Shown: positions 24,541-36,441 of the stretch, in pieces
Numbering within the stretch: position 1 is the first letter of the stretch
Layout of the letters: each line of letters starts with the position of its first letter
From: Beroe forskalii
Lineage: Eukaryota; Ctenophora; Nuda; Beroida; Beroidae
Length of the DNA: 64,000 nucleotides
Direction of reading: 5' to 3'
Assembly (NCBI GenBank): GCA_011033025.1
Contig: WFMF01000481.1
Location: forward strand, 1 to 64,000
The notes under the pieces: generated by a model
Told to the model about the DNA's origin: nothing
Database searches by the model: none
Seen by the model: the letters and a program-made list of their open reading frames with translations, nothing else
Translations under genes and position numbers: made by a program

Positions 24541-24798
24541 CCTAGAATATGTGTTTTGTGAGAATGCGAAAAGAGAATATATGGTTTGTTTTGAGAATGT
24601 GCAATTTCTGTAGAAAATAATGTGAGATTCGGGAACTCGGTAATCTGCCGATGCACACCTGGGGCACAACCTAGAATATGTGTTTTGTGAGAATGCGAAA
24701 AGAGAATATATGGTTTGTTTTGAGAATGTGCAATTTCTGTAGAAAATAATGTGAGATTCGGGAACTCGGTAATCTGCCGATGCACACCTGGGGCACAA
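24541..24798. repeat. 129-bp tandem duplication
   Basis: Two near-identical 129-bp copies begin CCTAGAATATGTGTTTTG at 24541 and 24670. Each contains GGTTTGTTTTGAGAATGTGC, which closely resembles the unit of the large minisatellite 250 bp to the right. Confidence 0.85.
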
Positions 24799-25005
24799 CC
24801 TGGGGCACATTTCGGGCACACTTCGGGCACAAGACACACCTGGGGCACATTAGAGCACAACCACCTGGGGCACACATCGGGCACACTTGGGGCACATCTC
24901 GGACACAATTAATGCACAAAACATATCTGGGGCACAACCACCTGAGGGCATATTTCGGGCACACCTGGGGCACATCTCGGGCACACCTGGGGCACATTTC
25001 GATCC
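24799..25005. repeat. GGGCACA-rich tandem array
   Basis: Degenerate 15-20 bp units built on CCTGGGGCACA and TTCGGGCACA alternate about ten times. Confidence 0.8.
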
Positions 25006-25026
25006 TTGTGTAAACTAAGAACTGAA

Positions 25027-27036
25027 GATGTGCAATGTGGTTTGTCAAAATGTGCAATGTAGTTTGTCAGAATGTGGTTTGTGAGAATGTACAGTGTTGT
25101 TTGTGAGAATGTGCAATGTGGTTTGTGAGAATGTGCAATGTGGTTTGTGAGAATGTGCAATGTGGTTTGTGAGAATGTGGTTTGTGAGAATGTGCAATGT
25201 GGTTTGTGAGAATGTGCAATGTGGTTTGTGAGAATGTGCAATGTGGTTTGTGAGAATGTGCAATGTGGTTTGTGAGAATGTGGTTTGTGAGAATGTGCAA
25301 TGTGGTTTGTGAGAATGTGCAATGTGGTTTGTGAGAATGTGCAATGTGGTTTGTGAGAATGTGGTTTGTGAGAATGTGCAATGTGGTTTGTGAGAATGTG
25401 CAATGTGGTTTGTGAGAATGTGCAATGTGGTTTGTGAGAATGTGGTTTGTGAGAATGTGCAATGTGGTTTGTGAGAATGTGCAATGTGGTTTGTGAGAAT
25501 GTGAAATGTGGTTAGTGAGAATGTGCAATGTGGTTTGTGAGAGTGTGCAATGTGGTTTGTTAGAATATGCAATGTGGTTTGTGAGAATGTGCAATGTGGT
25601 TTGTGAGAATGTGCAATGTGGTTTGTGAGAATGTGCAATGTGGTTTGTGAGAATGTGCAATGTGGTTTGTGAAAATGTGCAATGTGGTTTATGAGAATGT
25701 GCAATGTGGTTTGTGAGAATGTGCAATGTGGTTTGTGAGAATGTGCAATGTGGTTTGTGAGAATGTGCAATGTGGTTTGTGAGAATGTGCAATTTGGTTT
25801 GTGAGAATGTGCAATGTGGTTTGTGAGAATGTGCAATGTGGTTTGTGAGAATGTGCAATGTGGTTTGTGAGAATGTGGTTTGTGAGAATGTGCAATGTGG
25901 TTTGTGAGAATGTGCAATGTGGTTTGTGAGAATGTGCAATGTGGTTTGTGAGAATGTGCAATGTGGTTTGTGAGAATGTGCAATGTGGTTTGTGAGAATG
26001 TGCAATGTGGTTTGTGAGAATGTGCAATGTGGTTTGTGAGAATGTGCAATGTGGTTTGTGAGAATGTGCAATGTGGTTTGTGAGAATGTGCAATGTGGTT
26101 TGTGAGAATGTGCAATGTGGTTTGTGAGAATGTGCAATGTGGTTTGTGAGAATGTGCAATGTGGTTTGTGAGAATGTGCAATGTGGTTTGTGAGAATGTG
26201 CAATGTGGTTTGTGAGAATGTGCAATGTGGTTTGTGAGAATGTGCAATGTGGTTTGTGAGAATGTGCAATGTGGTTTGTGAGAATGTGCAATGTGGTTTG
26301 TGAGAATGTGCAATGTGGTTTGTGAGAATGTGCAATGTGGTTTGTGAGAATGTGGTTTGTGAGAATGTGCAATGTGGTTTGTGAGAATGTGCAATATGGT
26401 TTGTGAGAATGTGCAATGTGGTTTGTGAGAATGTGCAGAGTGGTTTGTGAGAATGTGCAATGTGGTTTGTTAGAATGTGCAATGTGGTTTGTGAGAATGT
26501 GCAATGTGGTTTGTGAGAATGCAATGTGGTTTGTGAGAATGTGCAATGTGGTTTGTGAGAATGTGCAATGTGGTTTGTGAGAATGTGCAATATGGTTTGT
26601 GAGAATGTGCAGAGTGGTTTGTGAGAATGTGCAATGTGGTTTGTTAGAATGTGCAATGTGGTTTGTGAGAATGTGCAATGTGGTTTGTGAGAATGTGCAG
26701 TTTGGTTTGTGAGAATGTGCAATGTGGTTTGTGAGAATGTGCAATTTGGTTTGTGAGAATGTGCTATGTGGTTTGTGAGAATGTGCAATGTGGTTTGTGA
26801 GAATGTGCTATGTGGTTTGTGAGAATGTGCAATGTGGTTTGTGAGAATGTGCTAGAGAATGTGCAATGTGGTTTGTGAGAATGTGCAATGTGGTTTGTGG
26901 GAATGTGCAATGTGGTTTGTGAGAATGTGGTTTGTGAGAATGTGCAATGTGGTTTGTGAGAATGTGGTTAGTGAGAATGTGCAATGTGGTTTGTGAGAAT
27001 GTGCAATGTGGTTTGTGAGAATGTGTTCCAGAATGT
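25027..27036. repeat. 2-kb minisatellite, 22-bp unit
   Basis: About 90 copies of a 22-bp unit containing GCAATGTGGTTTGTGAG, with occasional 15-bp units that lack GCAATGT. Changes are scattered and most common at the ends. Because 22 is not a multiple of three and the reverse strand lacks stops in the unit, all three minus frames stay open, up to 573 codons. These are not genes. Confidence 0.95.
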
Positions 27037-27888
27037 GCGCTCTCTCCGCTGAGTGGTTGCTGCTGGTGTTGGCACCAAGTTACAGTAATTGTGTGTAATA
27101 ATCCGGACAATTAACCCTGCCCTGTCAGGAGGAGTATCAAGTTTCCTGAGGAGCTCTGCTCTGCTCGCTGCTACCCACCCCACAACACCTCAATATCGGA
27201 CACAGTGTGTTTGTATGTTTGTGGCTTTGTGTGTTTGTGTGTTCGTATGTTTGTGTGTGTGTGTGTGTGTGTGTTTTTATGTTTTTATGTTTGTGGGTTT
27301 GTATACACCTCAACATCGGTCATAGTGCAACCGTGCGTGTGTGCGTGGATTTTCGTACGATTGTATGATTTTATCATATTTACGTTTTTTGTTTGCTTGT
27401 ACATCACTGTCTGTATATGTGTTGACTGTCGGTGCCAATCAATATGATTGTATGTATATGCAAATTTTGGCGTGTTTACAAGTTTTTTTTTATTATTATT
27501 TGTGTTTATTTTCTGTGTATTACAACAAGAGGCGTATACATCGTCTATCATATGTTCAAGTACATTTCGAGTTTTTTTTGCCTCTCTCCATGTCAACCCT
27601 AGGTTTTAACCCCAGCAAATGGGTTTTGTCTGAGTGTATATCTGCATGTTAGTATCTGGAGCCATTAGTGTCTGAAGAAGTCTGAAGAGGTGTATACCTG
27701 GAGCGCTTAGTGTGTTTGAGTGTACTCATCATTGTATGGTGTCCAGTTGTTTGCAGTGTGTATACTAGTGTGTCAGTGTGTACTTGATATGTTAGACGTC
27801 GTTAGGCGCCACACAGCTCTTGTTGAGTCTGGTGATGTTAAAGCAGCTCAGGGAACTGTTTTTTTTTTTTTTTGGGGGTGCTGGAGAC
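27037..27888. other. gene-free, GT-rich interval
   Basis: GTGTGT and TTTGTGTG runs (about 27210-27310) and a 17-T run near 27860 occur. No coding region is recognised. Confidence 0.4.
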
Positions 27889-28999
27889 CATAGCTGCCAA
27901 AATGCCCTGTTTTTGACAGGGCGCCCTGTCATGCCCTGTTTTTGGGCCCTTGCCCTGGGAAGCCCTTCTTTTGCCCCGCTTTTCGACCAATTTGCCCTGT
28001 TTTTTTCTTCGTAAAATATACCCATTACCCAGCAATTAGATTACCATTTTTGGGTCGCCTCCAAAAAAAAAAAAAAAAAAAAAAAGGTCGCCACTTTCCA
28101 GAAATATACCTATTAATTTATATTAATTCATATGGGTCTGCCTCAGAACTTTCAAATATACCTATTCGTCTATTTATCATCTATTAAGCACTGTCTCGGA
28201 TGGAATTTGAAAATATACCAGATACCTGAACTTAACTTATTAAGCACTGTTTCGGATACAATTTGGATTTATATACCTATTAATCAATAAGCACTGTCTC
28301 GGATGGAATTTGGAAATATACCTTTTTTAGTGTTAAGCACTGGCTCGGATGGAATTTGGAAATATACCTATTAAGCAATAAGCACTGTCTCGGATGGAAT
28401 TTGGAAATAAACCTTTTCAAGTATTAAGCACTGTTTCCGACGGAATTTTAAAATATACCTAATATTAAATTATGAAGCACTGTTTCGAATAGAAATTGAA
28501 AATATACCTTTTTTAGTATTAAGCACTGTCTAGAATGGAATTTGGAAATATACCTTTTTTAGTATTGATTTATCAAGCACTGTCTCGGATGGAATTTGGA
28601 AATGTACCTATTAAGCAATAAGCACTGTCTTGGATATAATTTGGAAACATACCTTTTCAAGTATTAAGCACTGTCTCCGACGGAATTTGAAAATATACCT
28701 TTTTAAGCATTAAGCACTGTCTCGGATGGATTTTTGAAATATACCTATTAAATTATCAAGCACTGTTCCGGGTTGAATTTGGAAATATACCTATTGAGCA
28801 CTGTCTCGGATGGATTTTGGAAATATACCTATTAAGCACTGTCTCGGATAAATTTTGGAAATATACGTAATAAAGTAAAAATATACCTTTGCTGAACGAA
28901 TTCTCATGAAATATACCTAAAATATAGCTGAAATATACCTAGAAATGGGAAAATATACCCATTAAGCACTACCTCGGATGGCATTTTCAGGGTGGCGTC

Positions 29000-29035
<36 letters not shown>

Positions 29036-29151
29036 TCGACACTTGTTAAAAAGATATATAAGGATATATGCCCTGTTTTTTTCTGCATTTGCCCTGCTTT
29101 TTGGTCCATTTTTATGCCCTGTCGAAGGATTTCTAAAGTTTGGCAGCTATG
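27889..29151. mobile_element. hAT-like non-autonomous element, 1263 bp
   Basis: The element starts CATAGCTGCCAAA and ends with its exact reverse complement. It is flanked on both sides by CTGGAGAC (27881-27888 and 29152-29159), an 8-bp target duplication as made by hAT transposases. CCCTGTTTTT-type motifs lie inside both ends. No transposase frame is present. The centre is a satellite-like array between two A runs (28062-28084 and about 29001-29033). Confidence 0.75.
28175..28985. repeat. diverged 40-45 bp satellite inside the hAT-like element
   Basis: About 18 units share AAGCACTGTCTCGGATGG followed by AATTTGGAAATATACC. They differ in length and sequence, unlike the homogeneous arrays elsewhere in the window, which suggests an older array. 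Confidence 0.8.
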
Positions 29152-32100
29152 CTGGAGACGCTTGATTCCTGCTTGTGTTGGCTTGTGATCCTCTGATTGT
29201 TTTTTATCCTTAGAATCGTCTGAAAGTGTAAAATCAGTGGGCGGCAACTAGGAAATGTGTTCGCAGTACGTTGCCATGTATTATTGTATTATTATGTTTG
29301 TGTATTTGAAAGTTTGCGTGCTTTCTACCCGTGTCGAACTGTGTTAGTGTGCCAGCACATGTATTGTGTGTGTGTCAATGTATATCATGCGTCCATGTTT
29401 CGTACTATCAGCTTAACTGTGAAATGTGTCCAGAGTGAGCTGACTTTGATATTCTACTCTACGCCAATCTGATATAATTCTCCCTGCTGCATGCGCATTG
29501 ACTCAGGGCTGTAATTAGCATTACCATGTGGACATAATCACCACACTTAATACTTATATATGCACTGATAATTATATTGTGTATATTCGTCTGTATGAAA
29601 TGAATATATCGAATGACATAATTATTGTGATTATCATGTTTGTGTGCATGTTTCTCTGCAAAACAATAATATGATGTAATAATATATAACTTGCTCTCAT
29701 TATTCATAATTTCATATGTTGTATTTGGTCGCACTCCAACATATTATCAATGATAATAAATAATGAATGATAATAATAATGCTTAAATATTATTATGTAT
29801 GTTTGCATACCAGTTTATTTCTTAAATTATATTTGGCATTGCATATTTACTTCTTCATATAATAATGTAGTAGGAGCTGTTGCCAGAACTTTTTTATTGT
29901 CTATGCAGATATAATATTTAACATAGCATTACCATTTACCATATGTTGAAGTAGTATATTATTATATTAGAAAATATTGTGAATTACTATATATGAATAT
30001 GTTAACATGTTAATAATACCCTGCAAGTGCCATATATTATGATGAAGATGATAACATATTCATTGCCAGTAAGTCACATCATTAATAATGGCATGATAGG
30101 CTAATACATTTACAATTCATCCTGCGATTGAGAGCTTCTTTCTTCAGCATTCCCTGAAATCTTGTATAATATATAGGAATCTCACTTATTTAGCAATGAG
30201 TTGGCTAGGTTACAAATTTTCCGGTCCTAAATGAAGTTCAATTTCCACAAACCTTGGATGGTGTTACAAAATTGATCAGGTTAATGGGAAAGTGAAGGTT
30301 AATGGGAAAGTAAAGACTTGAATTTTGGATTTATATTTGCTGTACGACTCCCGAAAAGGTGCCGAAAGTTGTGTTTGACTTTGAGCGCATAATTTGAAAT
30401 TTCCCCTGGAATAAGGCCGTTTTATCCGTCCATTGGTACCGAGCGTGCACGTGCAAGTACCAATTATTCAAAATTACTTGAATTCAGAATGATAATTGCG
30501 ATAATTAGAGGTTTATCGATTTAGGATTGCGTAAACGTAGAATTGCGAGGTTTTCTTTCAACTGTATAACTATAATTTTTGGCATATGGCAGATAAAAAT
30601 TCCAGCTAAATAAGCCGTCAATTCTGTTCAGTTGCAGGGCTATTAAATTTTCTCATGAGGTACAGAACTCCGACTTTCAAATAAAAATCGTCCTGTATTG
30701 CAAAATTCAGGGTGGTGAGACAAGGGAACTTTTCTTTTGTGAGAATTCAAATGTTCGGAAAGAAAGAAACTTAGCTTTCAAAATTCAGAGAAAGAGAAAA
30801 AAGTTTTATTTGCCCATGTTTGGAGAAGGTACTGAAAGGACAAGCTTCCCTTGACGGTGCATTTCATCACGATTTGAAAGTCTGTGTTTCTTCATTCATC
30901 CTGTTTTTCATCCTTTCTCACTCATTTTAAATTTCTTCCGAGTTGCTAATTTCTGTATTCTACGAAAGCCCTTCCAAGCTTCGTAGTTGCATAAGCCTGC
31001 TTTTGAGCGTATGTCTACCATCTTCATTATAATGCAACAATTGTAAATTGCAAAAATGTAAAATGAGGGTTGAGGAATAAAAATGATACAATGTACTATC
31101 GCTGAACCGACAATGTGATTTTTTAGCCCATAAAGATTTCCTTCAGGGTTTATAATTCATATATCGAACCTCAGTATTGTCGGGTATCCTTATGAATAAC
31201 TTATAACTTTATAACTGCATCTCAGCGCATTCCTTGAGATATCAGCAATCTCAATACATTCCGGTCTTAAGTTAATTTCGGTGGGATGAAGGAAACCAAC
31301 CAATTCTAGAATCCTCTTCCCTCTCTGATCATTATCTTCTCCTCCTCACTTCACTTGAAACTCGACTCCTCCCCCCGTCCCCTCGGACTCCCGACATGAA
31401 GGGGTAAACAAGAGTCTGATTCGGTTACAAAATCTCCATCTTCCTTCCTCTCCCGTGTAAAGACGGGTGACACCTACCAATTAGTGTGCACATTCCCTTT
31501 GTGACACGACGTATCACCCAATCACATTACGAGATCACTGCCCCTGACTCGCACCAGCCAATCAGGTTGCTCTCCCTGCGTGTCACGTGACTCAGGCCCC
31601 CCAATGGGGAGACGGTGATCTCCCGTTGTTTGTATAGCTGGCGACCTCCAGTTTACCGGCGCTGTACACGATATATTACACCTAGGAACAAAAATTGAAA
31701 CTCTTTTTCCGTCTCGGTACACGTTCTCTGTCTCCTCGCTTCGTTCCTTTTCGACATGAGTGTTCCCACTTGATGTGCTATTTATACGAACATGTGTGCG
31801 TGTGAATGTTGTTGCTGCTACCGTATGTGTGTGTGTATGTGCGTGTGTGTGTGCTGATATATCACATACAGTTCCCCTCTATTTCCGACTTTTGTAGTCA
31901 TCGCACTTCTGCACACCAACATGTCAACATTACTACGATTGTCGGCGTTTCCCCTCTCCCCGCGACCGCAACTACCTTTATACCTTTCGGACGCGGAGGA
32001 AGGAGCTCTCGTGTGTTCGAAATTTGATCACCTTGACTCTTAACGAAGTGGAGGGATGAGTGGGAAGACGAGTCAAGAGGGAGGAAGAGCCACCTGGCCA

Positions 32101-33900
32101 ATCACTAACACCCGGGTTCGAATAATGGCGAGTTCCACGTGTCGTCATTATCATGGCTCTGAGCACGGTGAAGTGGTGTCGTGGAATGGCGTATTCCGTC
32201 GAGTACGACACTTGGTGTTACGTCGCCGTTCTCTCTTCTCACCTTTCCGCAATCCGCATGTATGATGATTAGATATAACACTGTACGGTGCGGCGTTTGT
32301 ACGGAGCTGTTTATCTTCCGCTAGTTCGGTGTGCGTAGCTCGTCGGTTTTATTAGATAGTTACACGATATTTGGTTGTGTTCGTAGTAGAAACACATGAC
32401 ATAATAACTGGAATTGGCTTTTTGTAACAATACCTCATAATAATGTGGTGCTAATGGAATATTACCAATCACGTTCGTGCATTGTGCATGGTTAAGTTAT
32501 TTCCTATACTTTGCCAGTTTTCCTCACCTTATTTCTGGACTCTTATGCGTTGATTCATTCGATATGTGAAGATTATAACAACACCACCGGTTTTCCTCAA
32601 AGATTAAAGTTTAATAAAGTAGGGTAAGTATAATCCACTACACAAAGATCACGGGTAACCCTCGCTGACCTAGCTACGAGACTCAGAATAACCCTAATCT
32701 TATTATACCGAATGATTTTTCTCGTTTTTCCTTATGGTATCGACTCGTACACACATAACACATACAGCTAAAGATGTTACATCCTTTTAATAAGATCATT
32801 CGAAACCTCCTGATCAAATTAGATATATTGGAAAATAAAGTTTCGTCCGTTGCTCTAGCCTTCAGTACACTAGCGATTGTTTCGTTCGATAGACCTCGCC
32901 ATCCTGTACTTGACCTGCTGCTTGACTTGCTGTTTTCTTGTCGGTAAAGGCTGCTTCTCTGGTTAGGTGTTATGTGTGAGCCTTCCCTTACTGCATGGAA
33001 TTTTAATGGACTTGGTCAGGGAATCTCCTAAAAGCTGTTAATGTACGTATATCACTGTCAGTTACTGGCGAGCTGTTAGAATTCCAGCACTTAACCCGAA
33101 GCAGCGAGGCCTTGAGAGGCTTCAGTCCACCAGAACATCAAGGAGTCACACTTCGAGTAGTTGATCCTTTTCCGATACACCAGCGTCCGTGATTTGATGT
33201 TAGGTGTTCACACTTTCTGCGGCATACGAATTTGCTTATATTTTCATATTATGTGCTGTGTCGTAGAATACCAAAATAGCTGCACAAAATGTATTGATTA
33301 TTTGAATTTTCATGACGTCACATTTCGTGAGCACTTTTTTCAGATTTTGTCCTTGTCGACTCTAATACTTTAACTGTTGAGGTAAGTGTCTGTCCCGAAG
33401 GTTTGAGGAGAGAAGAGAACCTTCCAATATAATTACAAAGAAGAGTTCGTAAACCCCTGCACTAATTACTCGACCTGGTTACAGTCATTATATCTCAAGT
33501 GTGAACTTTACCATGACACGTCTCTCATAACATACACACAACTCACTCGCACACGCGTGCAGACACACTCACAGTGAAACATACAGGCTTCATATATATT
33601 CTTCAGATTCTCAAAGCATCGATAAAAACAAAATACTCTCCATCTCCCTTCCGCAGACAAACATGAAACACGTACACCCAGGAATCAACTCAACTCGAGC
33701 GAGGGGGGTTCCTTTCATATCATATCAAGCGGAGTTGCCCAAGTTAGGGATAATGGTTGTTCTTCCTCACTGCCTGGGTTATCCGAGCAGCTCGCATTTA
33801 AAAAATCATGGTGAAACCCCACCTGAAGTGTGACGCAGAACATATACTTACTGAGAACTACTTGAGAAGTGGGTGCTGGGGTGGTAGTAGAAGAGCCGGG
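29152..33900. other. gene-free interval
   Basis: No gene is recognised. The left part is A/T-rich with ATAATAT runs. A GC-richer patch lies at about 31500-32280 with GTCACGTGAC (E-box-like) near 31583; it could be a promoter, but no coding exon is attached. Confidence 0.35.
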
Positions 33901-33901
33901 C

Positions 33902-34712
33902 AACCCTGAGAAACTCCAGCAGAGACCTTAGTCCTGAGAAACTGCAGCAGAGACCTTAGTCCTGATGGTGAGAAACTGCAGCAGAGACCTTAGTCCTGAT
34001 GGTGAGAAACTGCAGCAGAGACCTTGGTCCTGAGGGTGAGAAACTGCAGTAGAGACCTTGGTCCTGATAGTGAGAAACTGCAGTAGAGACCTTAGTCCTG
34101 AGGGTGAGAAACTGCAGCAGAGACCTTAGTCCTGAGGGTGAGAAACTGCAGCAGAGACCTTAGTCCTGATGGTGAGAAACTGCAGCAGAGACCTTAGTCC
34201 TGATGGTGAGAAACTGCAGCAGAGACCTTAGTCCTGATGGTGAGAAACTGCAGCAGAGACCTTAGTCCTGATGGTGAGAAACTGCAGCAGAGACCTTAGT
34301 CCTGATGGTGAGAAACTGCAGCAGAGACCTTAGTCCTGATGGTGAGAAACTGCAGCAGAGACCTTAGTCCTGATGGTGAGAAACTGCAGCAGAGACCTTA
34401 GTCCTGATGGTGAGAAACTGCAGCAGAGACCTTAGTCCTGATGGTGAGAAACTGCAGCAGAGACCTTAGTCCTGATGGTGAGAAACTGCAGCAGAGACCT
34501 TAGTCCTGATGGTGAGAAACTGCAGCAGAGACCTTAGTCCTGATGGTGAGAAACTGCAGCAGAGACCTTAGTCCTGATGGTGAGAAACTGCAGCAGAGAC
34601 CTTAGTCCTGATGGTGAGAAACTGCAGCAGAGACCTTAGTCCTGATGGTGAGAAACTGCAGCAGAGACCTTAGTCCTGATGGTTAGAAACTGCAGCAGAG
34701 ACCTTAGTTTGC
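33902..34712. repeat. 34-bp minisatellite
   Basis: About 24 copies of a unit containing AAACTGCAGCAGAGACC and TTAGTCCTGATGGTGAG. The first copies are shorter and divergent; the middle copies are almost identical. Confidence 0.95.
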
Positions 34713-35519
34713 CATGCTTATGGGATACCATTCTTCCCATATATGACTGCAGTTACTCACGATTGTCTGACTATGCCAACCGTTTCTTGCTGAAACTTTT
34801 TGAAACCAAGCCAAAGAAGCGGCTGCATGCGGTTTTCCTGGAATTACTCACAATTTGAGTAACTGGCACTTACCATTATAATGTTAACTTTAGTCACCTG
34901 CAGTCAGCACGACTTTATTTCCAGAGCAAATACCTTCTATGAGGTAACTGTATTTGGATTTTGAGGGTCTGCATTTGCAATTTTTAATGCCAATGACCAC
35001 TTTCGCGAATAATTGGACTTACCTATTGATGCTCCTGGAAGTTGCAGATCTGTCAAACTCATTTCAGACTCAAGCCACCCTTTTCATGATTCGAATGCAT
35101 GTTGTTCACTTTAAATTACATGCGAAGGACTATAAAAAAAATATAAAACCGTTCCAGAAAATGTTGAATGTTCCCACCAGTGGCTTCAGTTCGGCACTAT
35201 CGGTTGCGCTTCTGTGGCGTCGAGCTCGCTGGAATGTCCGATGCATGCTCACTGACAAGTTCAGTGTGTGTTGTCATGAATTATATACACCCACGTTCCC
35301 TTACAATACCTTACAAGTTCCCCTCTCTCTTATCTGATGTGAGGCATGCCAGCATTAATAAGTCACATACACACTTTAATTATATATATCGGAAGTTGCA
35401 TGTACACTTCAACAGTAATTCGATGCCGCACAGTTTCAGGCACTGCCTCAATATATATATTACTGAAGTATATTTTCTTCACGGGAACCCCGGCACGTTT
35501 TAGCGTAAGTTTCTTTGCT

Positions 35520-35860
35520 CTGTAGTATGCCTACACTCATGTAGGGAATATATATCATGTACACTGACTTATGTACACTGACTAATGTACACTGGCTAAT
35601 GTACACTGACTAATGTACATTAGTGTACACTGTACATTGACGTGCAGTGTGTACATTATTGTGTAGCGTGTACAATGTACATTGATGTGTAATTGATGTG
35701 TAATGGCAGTGATTTGTTGTGCGCGCAAATGCCATTGATGCAGTGTGTACAATTCAATGTGCACTAAGTGCAAAAGGTGCACTGATGTGTTGTGTACAAT
35801 ATGACGCAGTGTACATTAATGTTTTGTGTGTGCAATGTACATTGATGTGTGTGCACTATA
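35520..35860. repeat. GTACACTG/GTACATTG-rich tract
   Basis: Short units such as CTAATGTACACTGA and GTGTACATTGATG recur irregularly. Open frames here are repeat by-products. Confidence 0.6.
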
Positions 35861-35940
35861 CAGCTCCGGCACTACACACATTGTGTATAATCACTATAGT
35901 CCTGTTCACTGCTTGAGTATACAATGTGTTAGCTCTAATA

Positions 35941-35941
<1 letters not shown>

Positions 35942-36038
<97 letters not shown>
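35942..36038. repeat. (CA)n microsatellite
   Basis: About 48 uninterrupted CA dinucleotides. Confidence 0.98.
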
Positions 36039-36278
36039 CAATAGAGCAATAGGAACTGCCACCTTGTTATGTTGAAGGTAGAAGAATTCACAGTGGCCGC
36101 GTACAGGAACATGGTATATATGACAGGTTGAGTTACAGCATAGTCACAAGAATGAATGGTGAGTTAGTGATGTCGAATAGCAATTGTTCCCTACCAGCCA
36201 TGCCATACATCAAAAGTACTTTTCACAGCTTATAATCTCTCGTCTTCTTGTGCATGTTATAGAACTACTATAGAACTA

Positions 36279-36441
36279 TTAACCGAAGTAGAGGTAAGTA
36301 ACATGATATATGTTGCGAGCGCCAGCGAGCGACATATATATGCATTATTGTACGAGGCGAAGCCGAGTTCAATAATGATGTGTTTTGTACGAGGCGAAGC
36401 CGAGTTCAAAACTAGATGTTACTTATCTCTACTGAGGTTAA
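36279..36441. mobile_element. small TIR element with TA target site
   Basis: TTAACCGAAGTAGAGGTAAG at the left is mirrored by the reverse complement of the right end (TTAACCTCAGTAGAGATAAG), with TA on each side. Inside, GTACGAGGCGAAGCCGAGTT occurs twice and GCGAGCGCCAGCGAGCG forms a hairpin. No coding capacity. Confidence 0.55.

Noticed and set aside
25045..26788. Long minus-strand open frames (up to 573 codons) across the 22-bp array
   Set aside because: All three frames are open because the unit lacks stops; the product is a pure repeat with no start context or neighbours.
32100..32130. GGGTTCGAATAAT resembling a tRNA B box
   Set aside because: No matching A box or cloverleaf around it; no tRNA gene was found in the window.
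33902..34712. CRISPR-like regular repeat
   Set aside because: Units are directly adjacent with no spacers, and the DNA is eukaryotic; it is a minisatellite.
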